The notes: generated from the letters alone by a model not told the origin. 64,000 nt of DNA from Trujillonella endophytica (GCF_019799905.1 NZ_JABGCI010000011.1:62001-126000); one strand, 5' to 3'. Shown: positions 30,972 through 39,404, counted from the first letter of the stretch. Program-made: numbers and translations.

Positions 30972-31940
30972 TCAGCGTTCCCGGCCGCGGGCCTTGAGCG
31001 GAACCGGGGGCAGCGGGGGAGCGGCCAGCCGGTCGCCGTCGTAGCCCACGACGACGCCGAAGCGCTCGTGCTCGGCGTTCCACTGCTCGGCGAAGGTCGT
31101 GATCTCCTCGCCCGACCGGCCGACGAAGTTCCACCACATCACCAGGCGCTCCTCGAAGGGCTCGCCGCCGAGCAACAGCAGCTTCCCCGGCGCCGCGGCG
31201 CGGATGCGGACGGTGCGCCGGCCGGTGCCCAGGTAGAGCATCTGGCCGTGCCCCAGCGGGGCGCCCTCGACGTCGGCCCCGCCCGAGGCGCCGAGCAGCG
31301 CGTACTCGAAGTCCGGCTCCAGCGGCAGCTCGACGTCGGCGCCGGCGGCCAGGTCCAGGTCCACGCCGACCAGCGGGGTGTGCGCGGTGCCCGGCGAGGT
31401 GGCGCCGCCGACGGAGCCCATGAGCACGGTCGCGGTCAGCCCGTCGGAGGTGAAGCCGGGCAGCGCGGCGTGGTGCTCGAACGCCGGCGCGATGTCCCGG
31501 GCGCCGTCGGGCAGGGCGACCCACAGCTGGGCGCCGTGCAGGTGACGGGGGTGGGGCTGCGGCGACTGCTCGGCGTGGGCGATCCCGTGCCCGGCGGTCA
31601 TCAGCGCGAGCTCGCCGGGTCCGAACTCGACGTCGCTGCCGAGGGAGTCCCGGTGGTGCACCCGCCCCTGGAGCAGCCAGGACACGGTCTGCAGCCCGGT
31701 GTGCGGGTGCGGGGCCACCTGCATGCCCGGACCGGCGGCGACGTCGTCCGGGCCGTAGTGGTCGACGAACGCCCACGCGCCCACCAGCCGGCGGCCGAGG
31801 GTGGGCAGCACCCGGCGCACCCGGGTGCTCTCGCCCAGCTGCACCTCCTTGCCGGGGAGCAGGTCCAGCACCGGATGGGCGGCGGTCGCCGCCAGCCCGC
31901 CCAGTTCACGGGCGGGCGGGCGGCGGTCGAGGTTGCTCAT
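30972..31940 (-). CDS. Pirin family protein (cupin), 322 aa
   Basis: A bicupin with the pirin signature in the N-terminal domain: HPHTGLQTVSWLLQG and HAEQ at the metal site (two His, one His, one Glu). The C-terminal cupin carries FVGRSGEEI, the usual pirin ending. Pirins bind Fe and some have quercetinase activity. It is the second of two adjacent pirin genes on this strand, and only moderately similar to the first, so it is not a recent tandem copy. The order is pirin, pirin, PPOX. Confidence 0.88.
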   Translation of the reverse strand: MSNLDRRPPARELGGLAATAAHPVLDLLPGKEVQLGESTRVRRVLPTLGRRLVGAWAFVDHYGPDDVAAGPGMQVAPHPHTGLQTVSWLLQGRVHHRDSLGSDVEFGPGELALMTAGHGIAHAEQSPQPHPRHLHGAQLWVALPDGARDIAPAFEHHAALPGFTSDGLTATVLMGSVGGATSPGTAHTPLVGVDLDLAAGADVELPLEPDFEYALLGASGGADVEGAPLGHGQMLYLGTGRRTVRIRAAAPGKLLLLGGEPFEERLVMWWNFVGRSGEEITTFAEQWNAEHERFGVVVGYDGDRLAAPPLPPVPLKARGRER

Positions 31941-31977
31941 GGCTCAGTCTCCCGGGCCTGGTCGCCGTCGGAGGCCC

Positions 31978-32979
31978 TCAGGCGCCCGGCGTCTGGCCGG
32001 TCTCGCCCCGCAGGTCGCCGTGCGGGACCCGCGCGGCCGGGATGGAGCCCAGCCGGCCGGCCTGGAAGTCGGTGAAGGCGTCCATGACCTCCTGCTTGGT
32101 GTTCATCACGAACGGGCCGTACATGGCGATCGGCTCGCGGATCGGCAGGCCGCCGAGCACGACGACGTCCAGCGCCGGGGTCCGCGACTCCTGCTGCTTC
32201 GCGCCGCTGACGGTGATGGTGTCGCCGGGGCCGAAGACGGCGAGCTGCCCGGCGCGGACCGGCTGCCCGTCGACGCCGACCGAGCCGGCGCCGGAGAGCA
32301 CGTAGACCAGGGCGTTGAAGTCCGGCCGCCACGGCAGGTCGAGCGTCGCGCCGGGGGCGATGGTCGCGTGCACCATGGCCATCGGGGAGTAGGTGGAGCC
32401 CGGACCGCGGACACCGGCGACGTCGCCGGCGATGACCCGCAGGAAGGCCCCGGCGTCCGGGCTGGTCAGCAGCACCGACTCGTCGGCGCGCAGGTCCTGG
32501 TAGCGCGGCTCGACCCACTTCTGCGCCCTGGGCAGGTTCACCCACAGCTGCAGGCCGTGGAAGAGGCCGCCGCTGAGCACGAGGTGCTCCGGGGGCTTCT
32601 CGATGTGCAGCACGCCGCCGCCGGCGGTCATCCACTGGGTGTCGCCGTTGCTGATCGTGCCGCCGCCGCCGTGGGAGTCGGCGTGCTCGAAGGTGCCGTC
32701 GATGATGTAGGTGACGGTCTCGAAGCCGCGGTGCGGGTGCCAGGAGGTGCCCTTCGGCTCACCCGGCGCGTACTCGACCTCGCCCATCTGGTCCATGTGG
32801 ATGAACGGGTCGAGGTCGCGCAGGTCCACGCCAGCGAAGGCGCGGCGGACCGGGAAGCCCTCACCCTCGAAGCCGGACGGCGCGGTGGTCACCGAGCGGA
32901 CCCGGCGACGCACCGTGCCGGGGACGGGCACGGGGACCCGGGGCAGGACGGTGGTGTCCTCGACGGTGATGGCGGGCAT
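31978..32979 (-). CDS. Pirin family protein (cupin), 333 aa
   Basis: It has the pirin signature HPHRGFETVTYIIDG followed by a HADSHGGGG loop and HIEKP at the metal site, and a C-terminal FVMNTKQEVMDAFTDFQAG, typical of pirins. ATG 32979 is chosen because AAGGAG sits 6 nt upstream; an ATG at 33006 would add nine residues but lies inside the inverted repeat at 32993-33008. That repeat looks like a MarR-type operator, so the pirin genes may respond to an oxidant or aromatic compound. Confidence 0.88.
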   Translation of the reverse strand: MPAITVEDTTVLPRVPVPVPGTVRRRVRSVTTAPSGFEGEGFPVRRAFAGVDLRDLDPFIHMDQMGEVEYAPGEPKGTSWHPHRGFETVTYIIDGTFEHADSHGGGGTISNGDTQWMTAGGGVLHIEKPPEHLVLSGGLFHGLQLWVNLPRAQKWVEPRYQDLRADESVLLTSPDAGAFLRVIAGDVAGVRGPGSTYSPMAMVHATIAPGATLDLPWRPDFNALVYVLSGAGSVGVDGQPVRAGQLAVFGPGDTITVSGAKQQESRTPALDVVVLGGLPIREPIAMYGPFVMNTKQEVMDAFTDFQAGRLGSIPAARVPHGDLRGETGQTPGA

Positions 32980-32992
32980 CTCGATCTCCTTG

Positions 32993-33008
32993 AGTTGAGA
33001 GCTCAACT
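32993..33008. promoter_or_regulatory. MarR-type operator candidate upstream of the pirin gene
   Basis: AGTTGA-gagc-TCAACT is a 6-bp perfect inverted repeat with a 4-bp spacer (it can also be read TTGANNNNTCAA), 14 nt upstream of the pirin start codon. A MarR-family regulator binds sites of this shape. No MarR gene lies next to it, so the regulator would act from elsewhere. Confidence 0.45.
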
Positions 33009-33067
33009 ACCTGATGGTCACCCTAGCGCGCGGAGGCCCCGATGTGTTCCCGCTTCGTCCGGCCCTC

Positions 33068-33118
33068 GTGCAGGGTCCCGCCGCGAGCTCGCGAGTGGTG
33101 GGGGCACGGGGGTCCTCA
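33068..33118 (-). repeat. Intergenic palindrome family B, orphan copy upstream of the MetF-like gene
   Basis: Read on the minus strand it starts TGAGGACCCCCGTG and contains CGCGAGCTCGCG, like the other copies. Here, however, no open frame ends on its TGA. It sits between two divergent genes, so it cannot be their shared terminator. Confidence 0.75.
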
Positions 33119-33147
33119 CCCTGCGGATCTCGCCGGGAGTGGCCAGG

Positions 33148-34212
33148 GTGGAGCCCGTGCCCCCCACCCTCCTCGCCGACCTGCCCGCCCGGGAGGGCTG
33201 CCCGAAGCGGATGGTGTTCGGCCCCTGCGGGGGAGTCCGGCAGGACGAGCGCTGCGAGGTCGCCGAGCACCGGTGCGTCTTCGTCGGCGAGCCCCCGGTC
33301 GCCTGGCCGAACGAGCCGCTCCCCGCGCCGGCACCCCGGCCGGGCAGCCTGCTCGACCGCGCCGGCACCGGCCCGGTCGTGCTCACCGACCTCTCCGTCG
33401 TCCCGTACGACCCCGACTCGCTGCGCCGGGTGGTCGGCGTCGTCGGCCCCGTGTCCGACGGCCTGCTGATGGGCGAGCACGCCAACCGGCCCGACTTCCC
33501 GCCGGCCGTGGTCGCCGCCGAGGTGCACCAGGCCGGTGGCCGGCTCTGGACGACGCTGGCCTGCCGCGACCGCAACCGTGTGGTGCTGGAGCAGGAGGTC
33601 GCCGGGCTGGCGGCGCTCGGGGTGGACGGCGTCCTGTGCGTCACCGGCGATGCCCGCGGCCCCGGCGTCCGCCCCGGCGCGACGCAGGTCTTCGACCTGG
33701 ACGGCCCGCGGCTGGCGGCGCTGGCCACGTCCGCGGGGCTGAACGTCGCCGTCCCCGAGTCCCCGGCCGCCCCGCCGGTCGACCTGCGACCCGCCCGCGT
33801 CGTCCAGAAGCAGCGCGCCGGTGCGCAGCTGTGCGTGCTCAACCACGTGCGGACGCCCGCGGAGGTCGGCCGGTTCGTCGCCGCGGCCGGCGCGGCGGGT
33901 GCCACGCTGCCGTTCATCGCCGCCGTCGCCGTCTACACCGACGAGCGTTCGGCCCGTGTGCTGCAGCGGTTCCCCGGCCTGGCGATGGACGACGACGCGA
34001 TCGAGCGGGTGCTGGCCTCGCCGGACCCTCGCGAGGCCGGCATCGCGGCCGCGGTCGCCGAGGCCCGGGCGCTGCTGGCCATCCCGGGGGTCGCCGGCGT
34101 CAACCTCTCCGGGTTGGCGTCCGGCGACGGCGAGGACGAGGGTGCACGGGTCAAGGCCGAGGTGGCCGGCCACATCAGGGAACTGCGCGTGTGGGAGGAG
34201 TCCGGTGGTTGA
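33148..34212 (+). CDS. MetF (methylenetetrahydrofolate reductase)-like barrel fused to a MetV-like Cys motif domain, 354 aa
   Basis: Residues about 10-45 hold a Cys-rich block, CPKRMVFGPCGGVRQDERCE, then a further Cys (HRCVFVG). This matches the methylenetetrahydrofolate reductase C-terminal (MetV-type) domain, but here it is at the N-terminus. Residues about 70-354 form a MetF-like TIM barrel (GVDGVLCVTGDARGPG, PFIAAVAVYTDERSARVLQR). It probably acts on folate C1 units or a related flavin/corrinoid step. GTG 33148 has GGGAG 8 nt upstream; GTG 33139 and 33157 are alternatives. Its stop overlaps the methyltransferase by 8 nt. Confidence 0.75.
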   Translation: MEPVPPTLLADLPAREGCPKRMVFGPCGGVRQDERCEVAEHRCVFVGEPPVAWPNEPLPAPAPRPGSLLDRAGTGPVVLTDLSVVPYDPDSLRRVVGVVGPVSDGLLMGEHANRPDFPPAVVAAEVHQAGGRLWTTLACRDRNRVVLEQEVAGLAALGVDGVLCVTGDARGPGVRPGATQVFDLDGPRLAALATSAGLNVAVPESPAAPPVDLRPARVVQKQRAGAQLCVLNHVRTPAEVGRFVAAAGAAGATLPFIAAVAVYTDERSARVLQRFPGLAMDDDAIERVLASPDPREAGIAAAVAEARALLAIPGVAGVNLSGLASGDGEDEGARVKAEVAGHIRELRVWEESGG

Positions 34213-34969
34213 GCTGCCCGACGAGGCGATGGAGGTCGAGTTCGACACCGTCGCGGACTGGACCGAGCGGGCGGTGCGGACGCTGGGGCCGGAGTACGCC
34301 ATCCCTGCCGGGTGCCGCGGCAGCGGCAGCGAGGGCGCGTTGCGCTGGCTGGCCGACGGGCTGGAGCTCTCCGCCGGGAGCCGCGTCCTCGACGACGGGG
34401 CGGGGGTCGGCGGTCCGGCGGGCTGGCTCGCGACGGAGCGCGGTGTCCGACCGGTGTGCGCCGAGCCGATGATCGGCGCCGTCCGTGCCGCGCACCGCCT
34501 GTTCGGCCTCTCCGCCGTGGTGGCGCCCGCCCAGGAGCTGCCCTTCCGCGACGCCTCCTTCGACGCGGCGTGGTGTCTCGGCGTGCTGTGCACGATCCCC
34601 GACAAGGCGGCGGCGCTCGCGGAGCTCCGGCGCGTCCTGGTGCCCGGCGGCCGGGCCGGGCTGCTCGTCTTCGTCGCCGTCCGGCCGCTGCCCCCGCCGC
34701 TCCCGGAGGGCAACGAGTTCCCGTCGGTGGAGGAGCTGACCGGCCTGCTCGCCGGCGCCGGCCTGGAGGTGGACCGGACCGGGGAGGCCGACCTCTCCGA
34801 CAGCCCACCCGAGTGGACGGCGCGGGCCGCGGAGGTCGACGCCGAGATCGAGCGGCGGCACGGGCACGACGAGCGGTGGTCCCTGGCGGAGGAGCAGTCG
34901 GGCCGGGTCGGCCGGTTGCTCTCCGACGGCGCGCTGGTCCCCTGGCTGGGCATCGTCACCGCCGTCTGA
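34205..34969 (+). CDS. Class I SAM-dependent methyltransferase, 254 aa
   Basis: The Rossmann SAM domain has motif I LDDGAGVGGPAGWLATERG (about residues 62-80), an acidic strand CAEPM, a VVAPAQELPFRDASFDAAWC segment and an RVLVPGGRAGLLVFV strand. The C-terminal half is variable and has no recognised substrate domain. GTG 34205 has GGAGG 6-7 nt upstream and overlaps the MetF-like gene by 8 nt, so the two are coupled. A family B palindrome sits on the stop codon. The acceptor is unknown. Confidence 0.85.
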   Translation: MVELPDEAMEVEFDTVADWTERAVRTLGPEYAIPAGCRGSGSEGALRWLADGLELSAGSRVLDDGAGVGGPAGWLATERGVRPVCAEPMIGAVRAAHRLFGLSAVVAPAQELPFRDASFDAAWCLGVLCTIPDKAAALAELRRVLVPGGRAGLLVFVAVRPLPPPLPEGNEFPSVEELTGLLAGAGLEVDRTGEADLSDSPPEWTARAAEVDAEIERRHGHDERWSLAEEQSGRVGRLLSDGALVPWLGIVTAV

Positions 34970-35027
34970 GGAAGGACCCCCTGCCCCCACCACTCGCGAG
35001 CTCGCGGCGGGACCCTGTAGGGGGCCG
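34970..35027 (+). repeat. Intergenic palindrome family B after the methyltransferase gene
   Basis: It starts at the TGA of the methyltransferase (TGAGGAAGGACCCCC) and contains CGCGAGCTCGCG, between CCCCCTGC and GTAGGGGG. This is one of the best preserved copies. The leaderless promoter of the ATP-grasp gene begins 31 nt later. Confidence 0.8.
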
Positions 35028-35057
35028 TGTCGAAACGCGCGGGACACACGGCCGACC

Positions 35058-35063
35058 TAGGGT
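35058..35063 (+). promoter_or_regulatory. Candidate -10 box (TAGGGT) for the ATP-grasp operon, leaderless
   Basis: TAGGGT ends 7 nt before ATG 35071 with no Shine-Dalgarno, directly after palindrome B4. Confidence 0.6.
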
Positions 35064-35070
35064 CCCCGCC

Positions 35071-36666
35071 ATGGCGGACCTCTTCGACGGCTACGCCCTC
35101 GGGCGGCAGTGGGACGAGATGTTCGGCAGCGCCGGCCGACCCCGGCCGGCCTACGCGGGGCTGTTCACCTCGCTGCAGCCGATGGCCGGCGAGGAGCTGT
35201 CCGCCCGGGCCGACGTGCTGTCGCAGACCTACCGCGACGCCGGGGTCACCTTCGCCCACGCCGGCGAGGAGCAGCCCTTCCCGCTCGACATCGTGCCGCG
35301 GGTGATCGGCGCGGAGGAGTGGGACGTCATCGAGCGCGGGGTGGCCCAGCGGGTGCACGCGCTGGAGGCGTTCCTCGCCGACGTCTACGGCGCCGGCGAG
35401 GTCTTCGCCGACCGGATCGTGCCCCGCAGCGTCGTCACCACGAGCGCGCACTTCCACCGCCAGGCGCACGGGCTGGTGCCGCCCAACGGGGTGCGCGTGC
35501 ACGTCGCCGGCATCGACCTGGTCCGCGACGAGGCCGGCGACTTCCGGGTGCTCGAGGACAACCTGCGCTCGCCGTCGGGCGTCAGCTACGTCATCACCAA
35601 CCGGGCGGCGATGAGCCAGGTGCTGCCCGAGCTGTTCGCCGACCACCGCATCCAGCCGGTCGACGACTACCCGACCCGCCTGCTGGCCGCGCTCAAGGCC
35701 TCCGCCCCGGGCAACGTGGCCGACCCGACGGTCGTCGTCCTCACACCCGGCGTCTACAACTCCGCCTACTTCGAGCACGCGCTGCTCGCCCGCCAGATGG
35801 GCGTCGAGCTGGTCGAGGGCCGCGACCTGGTGTGCGCGGGCAACCAGGTCAGCATGCGGACGACGGACGGCCAGCGCCGGGTCGACGTCATCTACCGCCG
35901 CATCGACGACGAGTTCCTCGACCCGGTGCACTTCCGCCCGGACTCGGTCATCGGCTGCGCCGGCCTGCTCAACGCCGCGCGCGCCGGCCGGGTGACCATC
36001 GCCAACGCCGTCGGCAACGGGGTGGCCGACGACAAGCTGCTCTTCACGTGGGTGCCCGACCTCGTCCGCTACTACCTGGGCGAGGAGCCGGTGCTGGCCA
36101 ACGCCGAGACCCACCGGCTCGACGACGCCGACACCACCGGGTGGGTGCTCTCCTCCCTCGACCAGCTGGTGCTCAAGCCGGTCGACGGCTCGGGCGGCAA
36201 GGGCATCGTCATCGGCCCGCGCGCCGACGAGCGGACGCTCGCCGACCTGGCCCGGAAGGTCCGCGCCCGGCCGCGGGACTGGATCGCGCAGAAGCCGATC
36301 GGGCTGTCGACCTGCCCCACGCTGATCGGCGGCCGGATCGCCCCGCGGCACGTGGACCTGCGGCCGTTCGCGATCAACGACGGCTCGGACGTGTGGGTGC
36401 TCCCCGGCGGCCTCACCCGGGTCGCGCTGCCCGAGGGGGAACTGGTGGTCAACTCCAGCCAGGGTGGGGGGTCCAAGGACACCTGGGTGCTCAGCCGGCC
36501 GCGCCCGGCCAGCGAACCCGGCCCGGCGGCCCCCGAGCTGACCCGCATCGAGTTCACGGCCGCCGACCTGCCCGACCAGCCGCCGGCCCAGGACCCGGGC
36601 CCCCTGAACGACACCGCCGTCGGCCAGTCCCAGCAGCAGCAGCAAGGGGGGACGACGCCGTGCTGA
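35071..36666 (+). CDS. Circularly permuted ATP-grasp protein (DUF404/DUF407 type), 531 aa
   Basis: This is a circularly permuted ATP-grasp enzyme, the Rv2411c type, with conserved RVLEDNLRSPSGVSYV (about 165-180), DPTVVVLTPGVYNSAYFEH, the metal/ATP strand VIYRRIDDEFLDP and a KPVDGSGGKGIVIGP glycine loop (about 370-384). The family is predicted to form amide bonds with ATP. A Gln-rich tail (QSQQQQQGG) closes the protein. The gene overlaps the alpha-E gene. In M. tuberculosis the three genes are Rv2411c-Rv2410c-Rv2409c. No substrate peptide or substrate is known. Confidence 0.9.
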   Translation: MADLFDGYALGRQWDEMFGSAGRPRPAYAGLFTSLQPMAGEELSARADVLSQTYRDAGVTFAHAGEEQPFPLDIVPRVIGAEEWDVIERGVAQRVHALEAFLADVYGAGEVFADRIVPRSVVTTSAHFHRQAHGLVPPNGVRVHVAGIDLVRDEAGDFRVLEDNLRSPSGVSYVITNRAAMSQVLPELFADHRIQPVDDYPTRLLAALKASAPGNVADPTVVVLTPGVYNSAYFEHALLARQMGVELVEGRDLVCAGNQVSMRTTDGQRRVDVIYRRIDDEFLDPVHFRPDSVIGCAGLLNAARAGRVTIANAVGNGVADDKLLFTWVPDLVRYYLGEEPVLANAETHRLDDADTTGWVLSSLDQLVLKPVDGSGGKGIVIGPRADERTLADLARKVRARPRDWIAQKPIGLSTCPTLIGGRIAPRHVDLRPFAINDGSDVWVLPGGLTRVALPEGELVVNSSQGGGSKDTWVLSRPRPASEPGPAAPELTRIEFTAADLPDQPPAQDPGPLNDTAVGQSQQQQQGGTTPC

Positions 36667-37610
36667 GCCGGATCGCGGAGTCGCTGTTCTGGATCGGCCG
36701 CTACGTGGAGCGCGCCGACGACACCGCCCGGATCCTCGACGTGCACACCCAGCGGCTGGTCGAGGACCCGTGGATCGACGAGCGCCGCGCCTGCGCGAAC
36801 CTGCTGGCGCTGATGGGCTCGCCGTGCGCGGCCGACGAGGCCGACACCGAGCGCGTGCTTTCCACGCTGGCCTTCGACCGGGACAGCCCGAGCTCGATCG
36901 TCGGCGCGCTGTCGGCCGCCCGGGAGAACGCCCGCGGCGCCCGCGAGGTGCTGTCCGGGGAGATCTGGGAGTCGCTCAACGTCACCCACAACGCCCTGCC
37001 GCAGCAGCGCACCATGGCGCGCCGGTACGGGCCGCACTCGCTGTTCCGGTTCGTCCGCGAGCGCTCGGCGATGGTGTTCGGCCTGGCGGACTCCACGATG
37101 AGCCGCGACGAGAGCTGGCTGTTCCTGGTGCTGGGCCGCTCGCTGGAGCGGGTCGACATGACCGCCCGGATCATCTCCACCCGCGTGCTGGCCGGGGACG
37201 CCGCGCCGTCCTGGACGCTCGTGCTCCGCTCCACCGGCGCCTACGAGCCCTACCTGCGCACCTACCGCGGGGTGGTCGACTCCAGCCGGGCGGCGGAGTT
37301 CCTGCTGCTGGACCGGCTGTTCCCACGGTCGGTGTTCGCGGCGCTGGACCAGGCCGAGAGCTGCCTGGCCGAGCTGGAGCGCAGCACGGTCCGCGACGCC
37401 ACCCGCATCGGGGTCGCCGGGGAGGCGCACCGGATCGTGGGCCGCGCCCGCACGCTGCTGGAGTTCATGAGCACCCCCGAGCTGCTCTCCCGGCTCCCCG
37501 CGCGGCTGGAGGAGCTCGAGCGGACCTGCTCGGCGGCCAGCGCCGCGGTCAGCGAGCGCTTCTTCACCGAGCAGGCGCCGCAGGTCTGGGTGCCCGAGGG
37601 GGTGGCATGA
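36660..37610 (+). CDS. Alpha-E domain (DUF403) protein, 316 aa
   Basis: This all-helical protein has MLSRIAESLFWIGRYVERAD and LLLDRLFPRSVFAALDQAE, which are alpha-E family landmarks. It has no catalytic motif of a known enzyme and no membrane segment. The family occurs only with ATP-grasp and transglutaminase partners, so it probably acts as a scaffold or regulatory subunit. GTG 36660 overlaps the ATP-grasp stop by 7 nt, and its stop overlaps the transglutaminase start by 4 nt, so all three are translationally coupled. Confidence 0.9.
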   Translation: MLSRIAESLFWIGRYVERADDTARILDVHTQRLVEDPWIDERRACANLLALMGSPCAADEADTERVLSTLAFDRDSPSSIVGALSAARENARGAREVLSGEIWESLNVTHNALPQQRTMARRYGPHSLFRFVRERSAMVFGLADSTMSRDESWLFLVLGRSLERVDMTARIISTRVLAGDAAPSWTLVLRSTGAYEPYLRTYRGVVDSSRAAEFLLLDRLFPRSVFAALDQAESCLAELERSTVRDATRIGVAGEAHRIVGRARTLLEFMSTPELLSRLPARLEELERTCSAASAAVSERFFTEQAPQVWVPEGVA

Positions 37611-38533
37611 GCGAGCAGTTCCAGGCACAGCTGGGGCAGTGGCAGGCCCAGGGTGGGCAGGGCCAGTCGCAGGGCGGTCGCCCGCCGTCGTCCCGCTGGC
37701 GGCTGCAGGTGGTGCACCGCACCCGCTTCTCCTACGCCGGCCGGGTCCGCTCCTCCTACAACGAGGCGCGGCTGACCCCGGAGAGCAGCAGCCGGCAGAC
37801 GACGCTGCGCTCGCGGCTCGAGATCGAGCCGGCGGCCACCGCGTACGCCTACCGCGACTACTGGGGCTCGACGGTCACCGCCTTCGACCTGCACTCCCCG
37901 CACGAGGAGCTGGTGGTCACCGGCACCTCGATCGTCGAGGCCGGGCCCGAGCCCGCCGGCCACGAGCACGTCGGCTGGGAGGTGCTGCGGGGCCGGGAGG
38001 TGCGGGACCGGTACGGCGAGCTGCTCGCCCCGACCGGGCTGACCGAGGTGGACGACGAGGTGGTCGCCGAGGCCCGCGCCGTCGCCGGGGACCTCGACCC
38101 GTACGAGGCGGCCGCGGCGGTGTGCCGGTTCGTGCGGGAGCACATGGAGTACCTGTCCGGCGCCACCCACGTGAAGACGACGGCGATGCAGGCCTGGCGG
38201 CACGGCAAGGGCGTCTGCCAGGACATCTCGCACGTCACCGTCGGGCTGTTGCGGGCGCTCGGCCTGCCGGCGCGCTACGTCTCGGGCTACCTGCACCCCA
38301 CGCGGGACGCCGCGGTCGGGCAGACGGTCACCGGCGAGAGCCACGCCTGGGTGGAGTGGTGGGACGGCGGCTGGTGCGCGTTCGACCCGACCAACTCGGT
38401 CGACGTCGGCACCCGGCACGTGACGCTGGGCCGCGGCCGCGACTACGGCGACGTCTCCCCGTTCCGCGGCATCTTCTCCGGCGCGGGCAGCAACGGGCAC
38501 ACGGTCACCGTCGAGGTCACCCGCCTGGCCTGA
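37607..38533 (+). CDS. Transglutaminase-like cysteine protease/transferase, 308 aa
   Basis: The transglutaminase fold shows a Cys-His-Asp triad: Cys204 in GKGVCQDISH, His246 in GESHAWVEWW and Asp260 in CAFDPTN. An N-terminal beta domain (about 30-150) precedes, as in the Rv2409c family. The first 30 residues are Gln/Gly/Ser-rich, echoing the Gln-rich end of the ATP-grasp partner. There is no signal peptide. It may cleave or transfer peptides made or modified by the ATP-grasp enzyme. A terminator hairpin follows. Confidence 0.9.
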   Translation: MSEQFQAQLGQWQAQGGQGQSQGGRPPSSRWRLQVVHRTRFSYAGRVRSSYNEARLTPESSSRQTTLRSRLEIEPAATAYAYRDYWGSTVTAFDLHSPHEELVVTGTSIVEAGPEPAGHEHVGWEVLRGREVRDRYGELLAPTGLTEVDDEVVAEARAVAGDLDPYEAAAAVCRFVREHMEYLSGATHVKTTAMQAWRHGKGVCQDISHVTVGLLRALGLPARYVSGYLHPTRDAAVGQTVTGESHAWVEWWDGGWCAFDPTNSVDVGTRHVTLGRGRDYGDVSPFRGIFSGAGSNGHTVTVEVTRLA

Positions 38534-38554
38534 GGGGAGATGGCCCGAGGAGAG

Positions 38555-38579
38555 CCGGCCCCGGGGGCAGGGGGGCCGG
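38555..38579 (+). terminator. Terminator hairpin after the ATP-grasp operon
   Basis: CCGGCCCC pairs with GGGGCCGG with a G-rich loop, 22 nt after the transglutaminase stop. Two imperfect GGGnGGAGGGTC repeats follow before the next gene's stop. Confidence 0.55.
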
Positions 38580-38621
38580 TGGGCAGGAGGGTCGGTGGGC
38601 GGGAGGGTCAGCGGCCGGGCG

Positions 38622-39404
38622 TCACCTGAGCAGGCGGGCCACCCCGGTCGGGCCGTCGTCCTCGTCGTCCTCGTCGGGCAGCACCTCGGCGCGGTCGGCC
38701 AGCCGGGAGCGCCAGGCGGGGGGAGCGTCGGCCAGCCACGCCGCCCCGGCGTCGGTGAGCCGGCCGTCGCTGCGCAGCGGCGCCCAGCCACGCAGCACCC
38801 GCAGCGCCTCCGCGACGCTGACCAGGAGCGAGGCCACCCCGCGCCGGCGGACCTCCGGGGCCACGGCGACCGCGTCGACGATGCCCGAGCGGTTGTACCA
38901 GCGGATCTCCCCGACGCGGTCGGCCATCCGCAGGCCGGCCGCCGCGACCTCCCGCGGCGTGACGACGGCGCCCGGGGTGAACGGACCGCCGGTGAAGGCC
39001 ATCAGGGAGGACGCCGCGATGGGGCTGGTGGCGTGGTGCACCTCGGCGAACCACAGCGACGGCGAGCGGCCGGCGAGGTCCGCGCAGGCGTCGATGTGCA
39101 CGACCGCGCCGTCGGTGGACCGGTAGCGGACGTCGACGAGCCAGCCGGCCGGACGGCGCCCGGCGCTGCGGATGGCGGTCATGTCCACCGGGGTGCCGTC
39201 GGCGAAGCGCTCGGAGTTGACGGCGACCAGCGAATGCTCGCGCGAGCCCGGCCCGCCGTCGGCGATGCGCGCCCACCACACCGACGCCGACGGCGCGGGC
39301 GGGGTCTCCAGCGCCACGAGGTGCGGATGTGCTGCCGCGGACCGTCGCGCCGGCAGGGCGAAGTGGTGCGTGCTCTCGGCGTGGGCGGCGGTGGCGGTGG
39401 GCAT
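38622..39404 (-). CDS. GNAT-like N-acetyltransferase, 260 aa
   Basis: The C-terminal part has a GNAT-type acetyl-CoA segment, VAVAPEVRRRGVASLLVSVAEAL (about residues 172-194), with R-x-x-G-x-A. The N-terminal 100 residues are a separate region starting MPTATAAHAESTHHF with a basic Arg-rich stretch, and show no clear family. The C-terminus is acidic (EDDEDD). ATG 39404 has AGGAGG 5 nt upstream. The substrate is unknown. It is convergent with the ATP-grasp operon. Confidence 0.7.
   Translation of the reverse strand: MPTATAAHAESTHHFALPARRSAAAHPHLVALETPPAPSASVWWARIADGGPGSREHSLVAVNSERFADGTPVDMTAIRSAGRRPAGWLVDVRYRSTDGAVVHIDACADLAGRSPSLWFAEVHHATSPIAASSLMAFTGGPFTPGAVVTPREVAAAGLRMADRVGEIRWYNRSGIVDAVAVAPEVRRRGVASLLVSVAEALRVLRGWAPLRSDGRLTDAGAAWLADAPPAWRSRLADRAEVLPDEDDEDDGPTGVARLLR

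Noticed and set aside
33007..36645. A very long open frame (over 1,200 codons) on the minus strand opposite the MetF-like, methyltransferase and ATP-grasp genes
   Set aside because: It is antisense to three well-supported genes with conserved motifs, and its codon pattern is that of GC-driven mirror frames. No known domain is seen in it.
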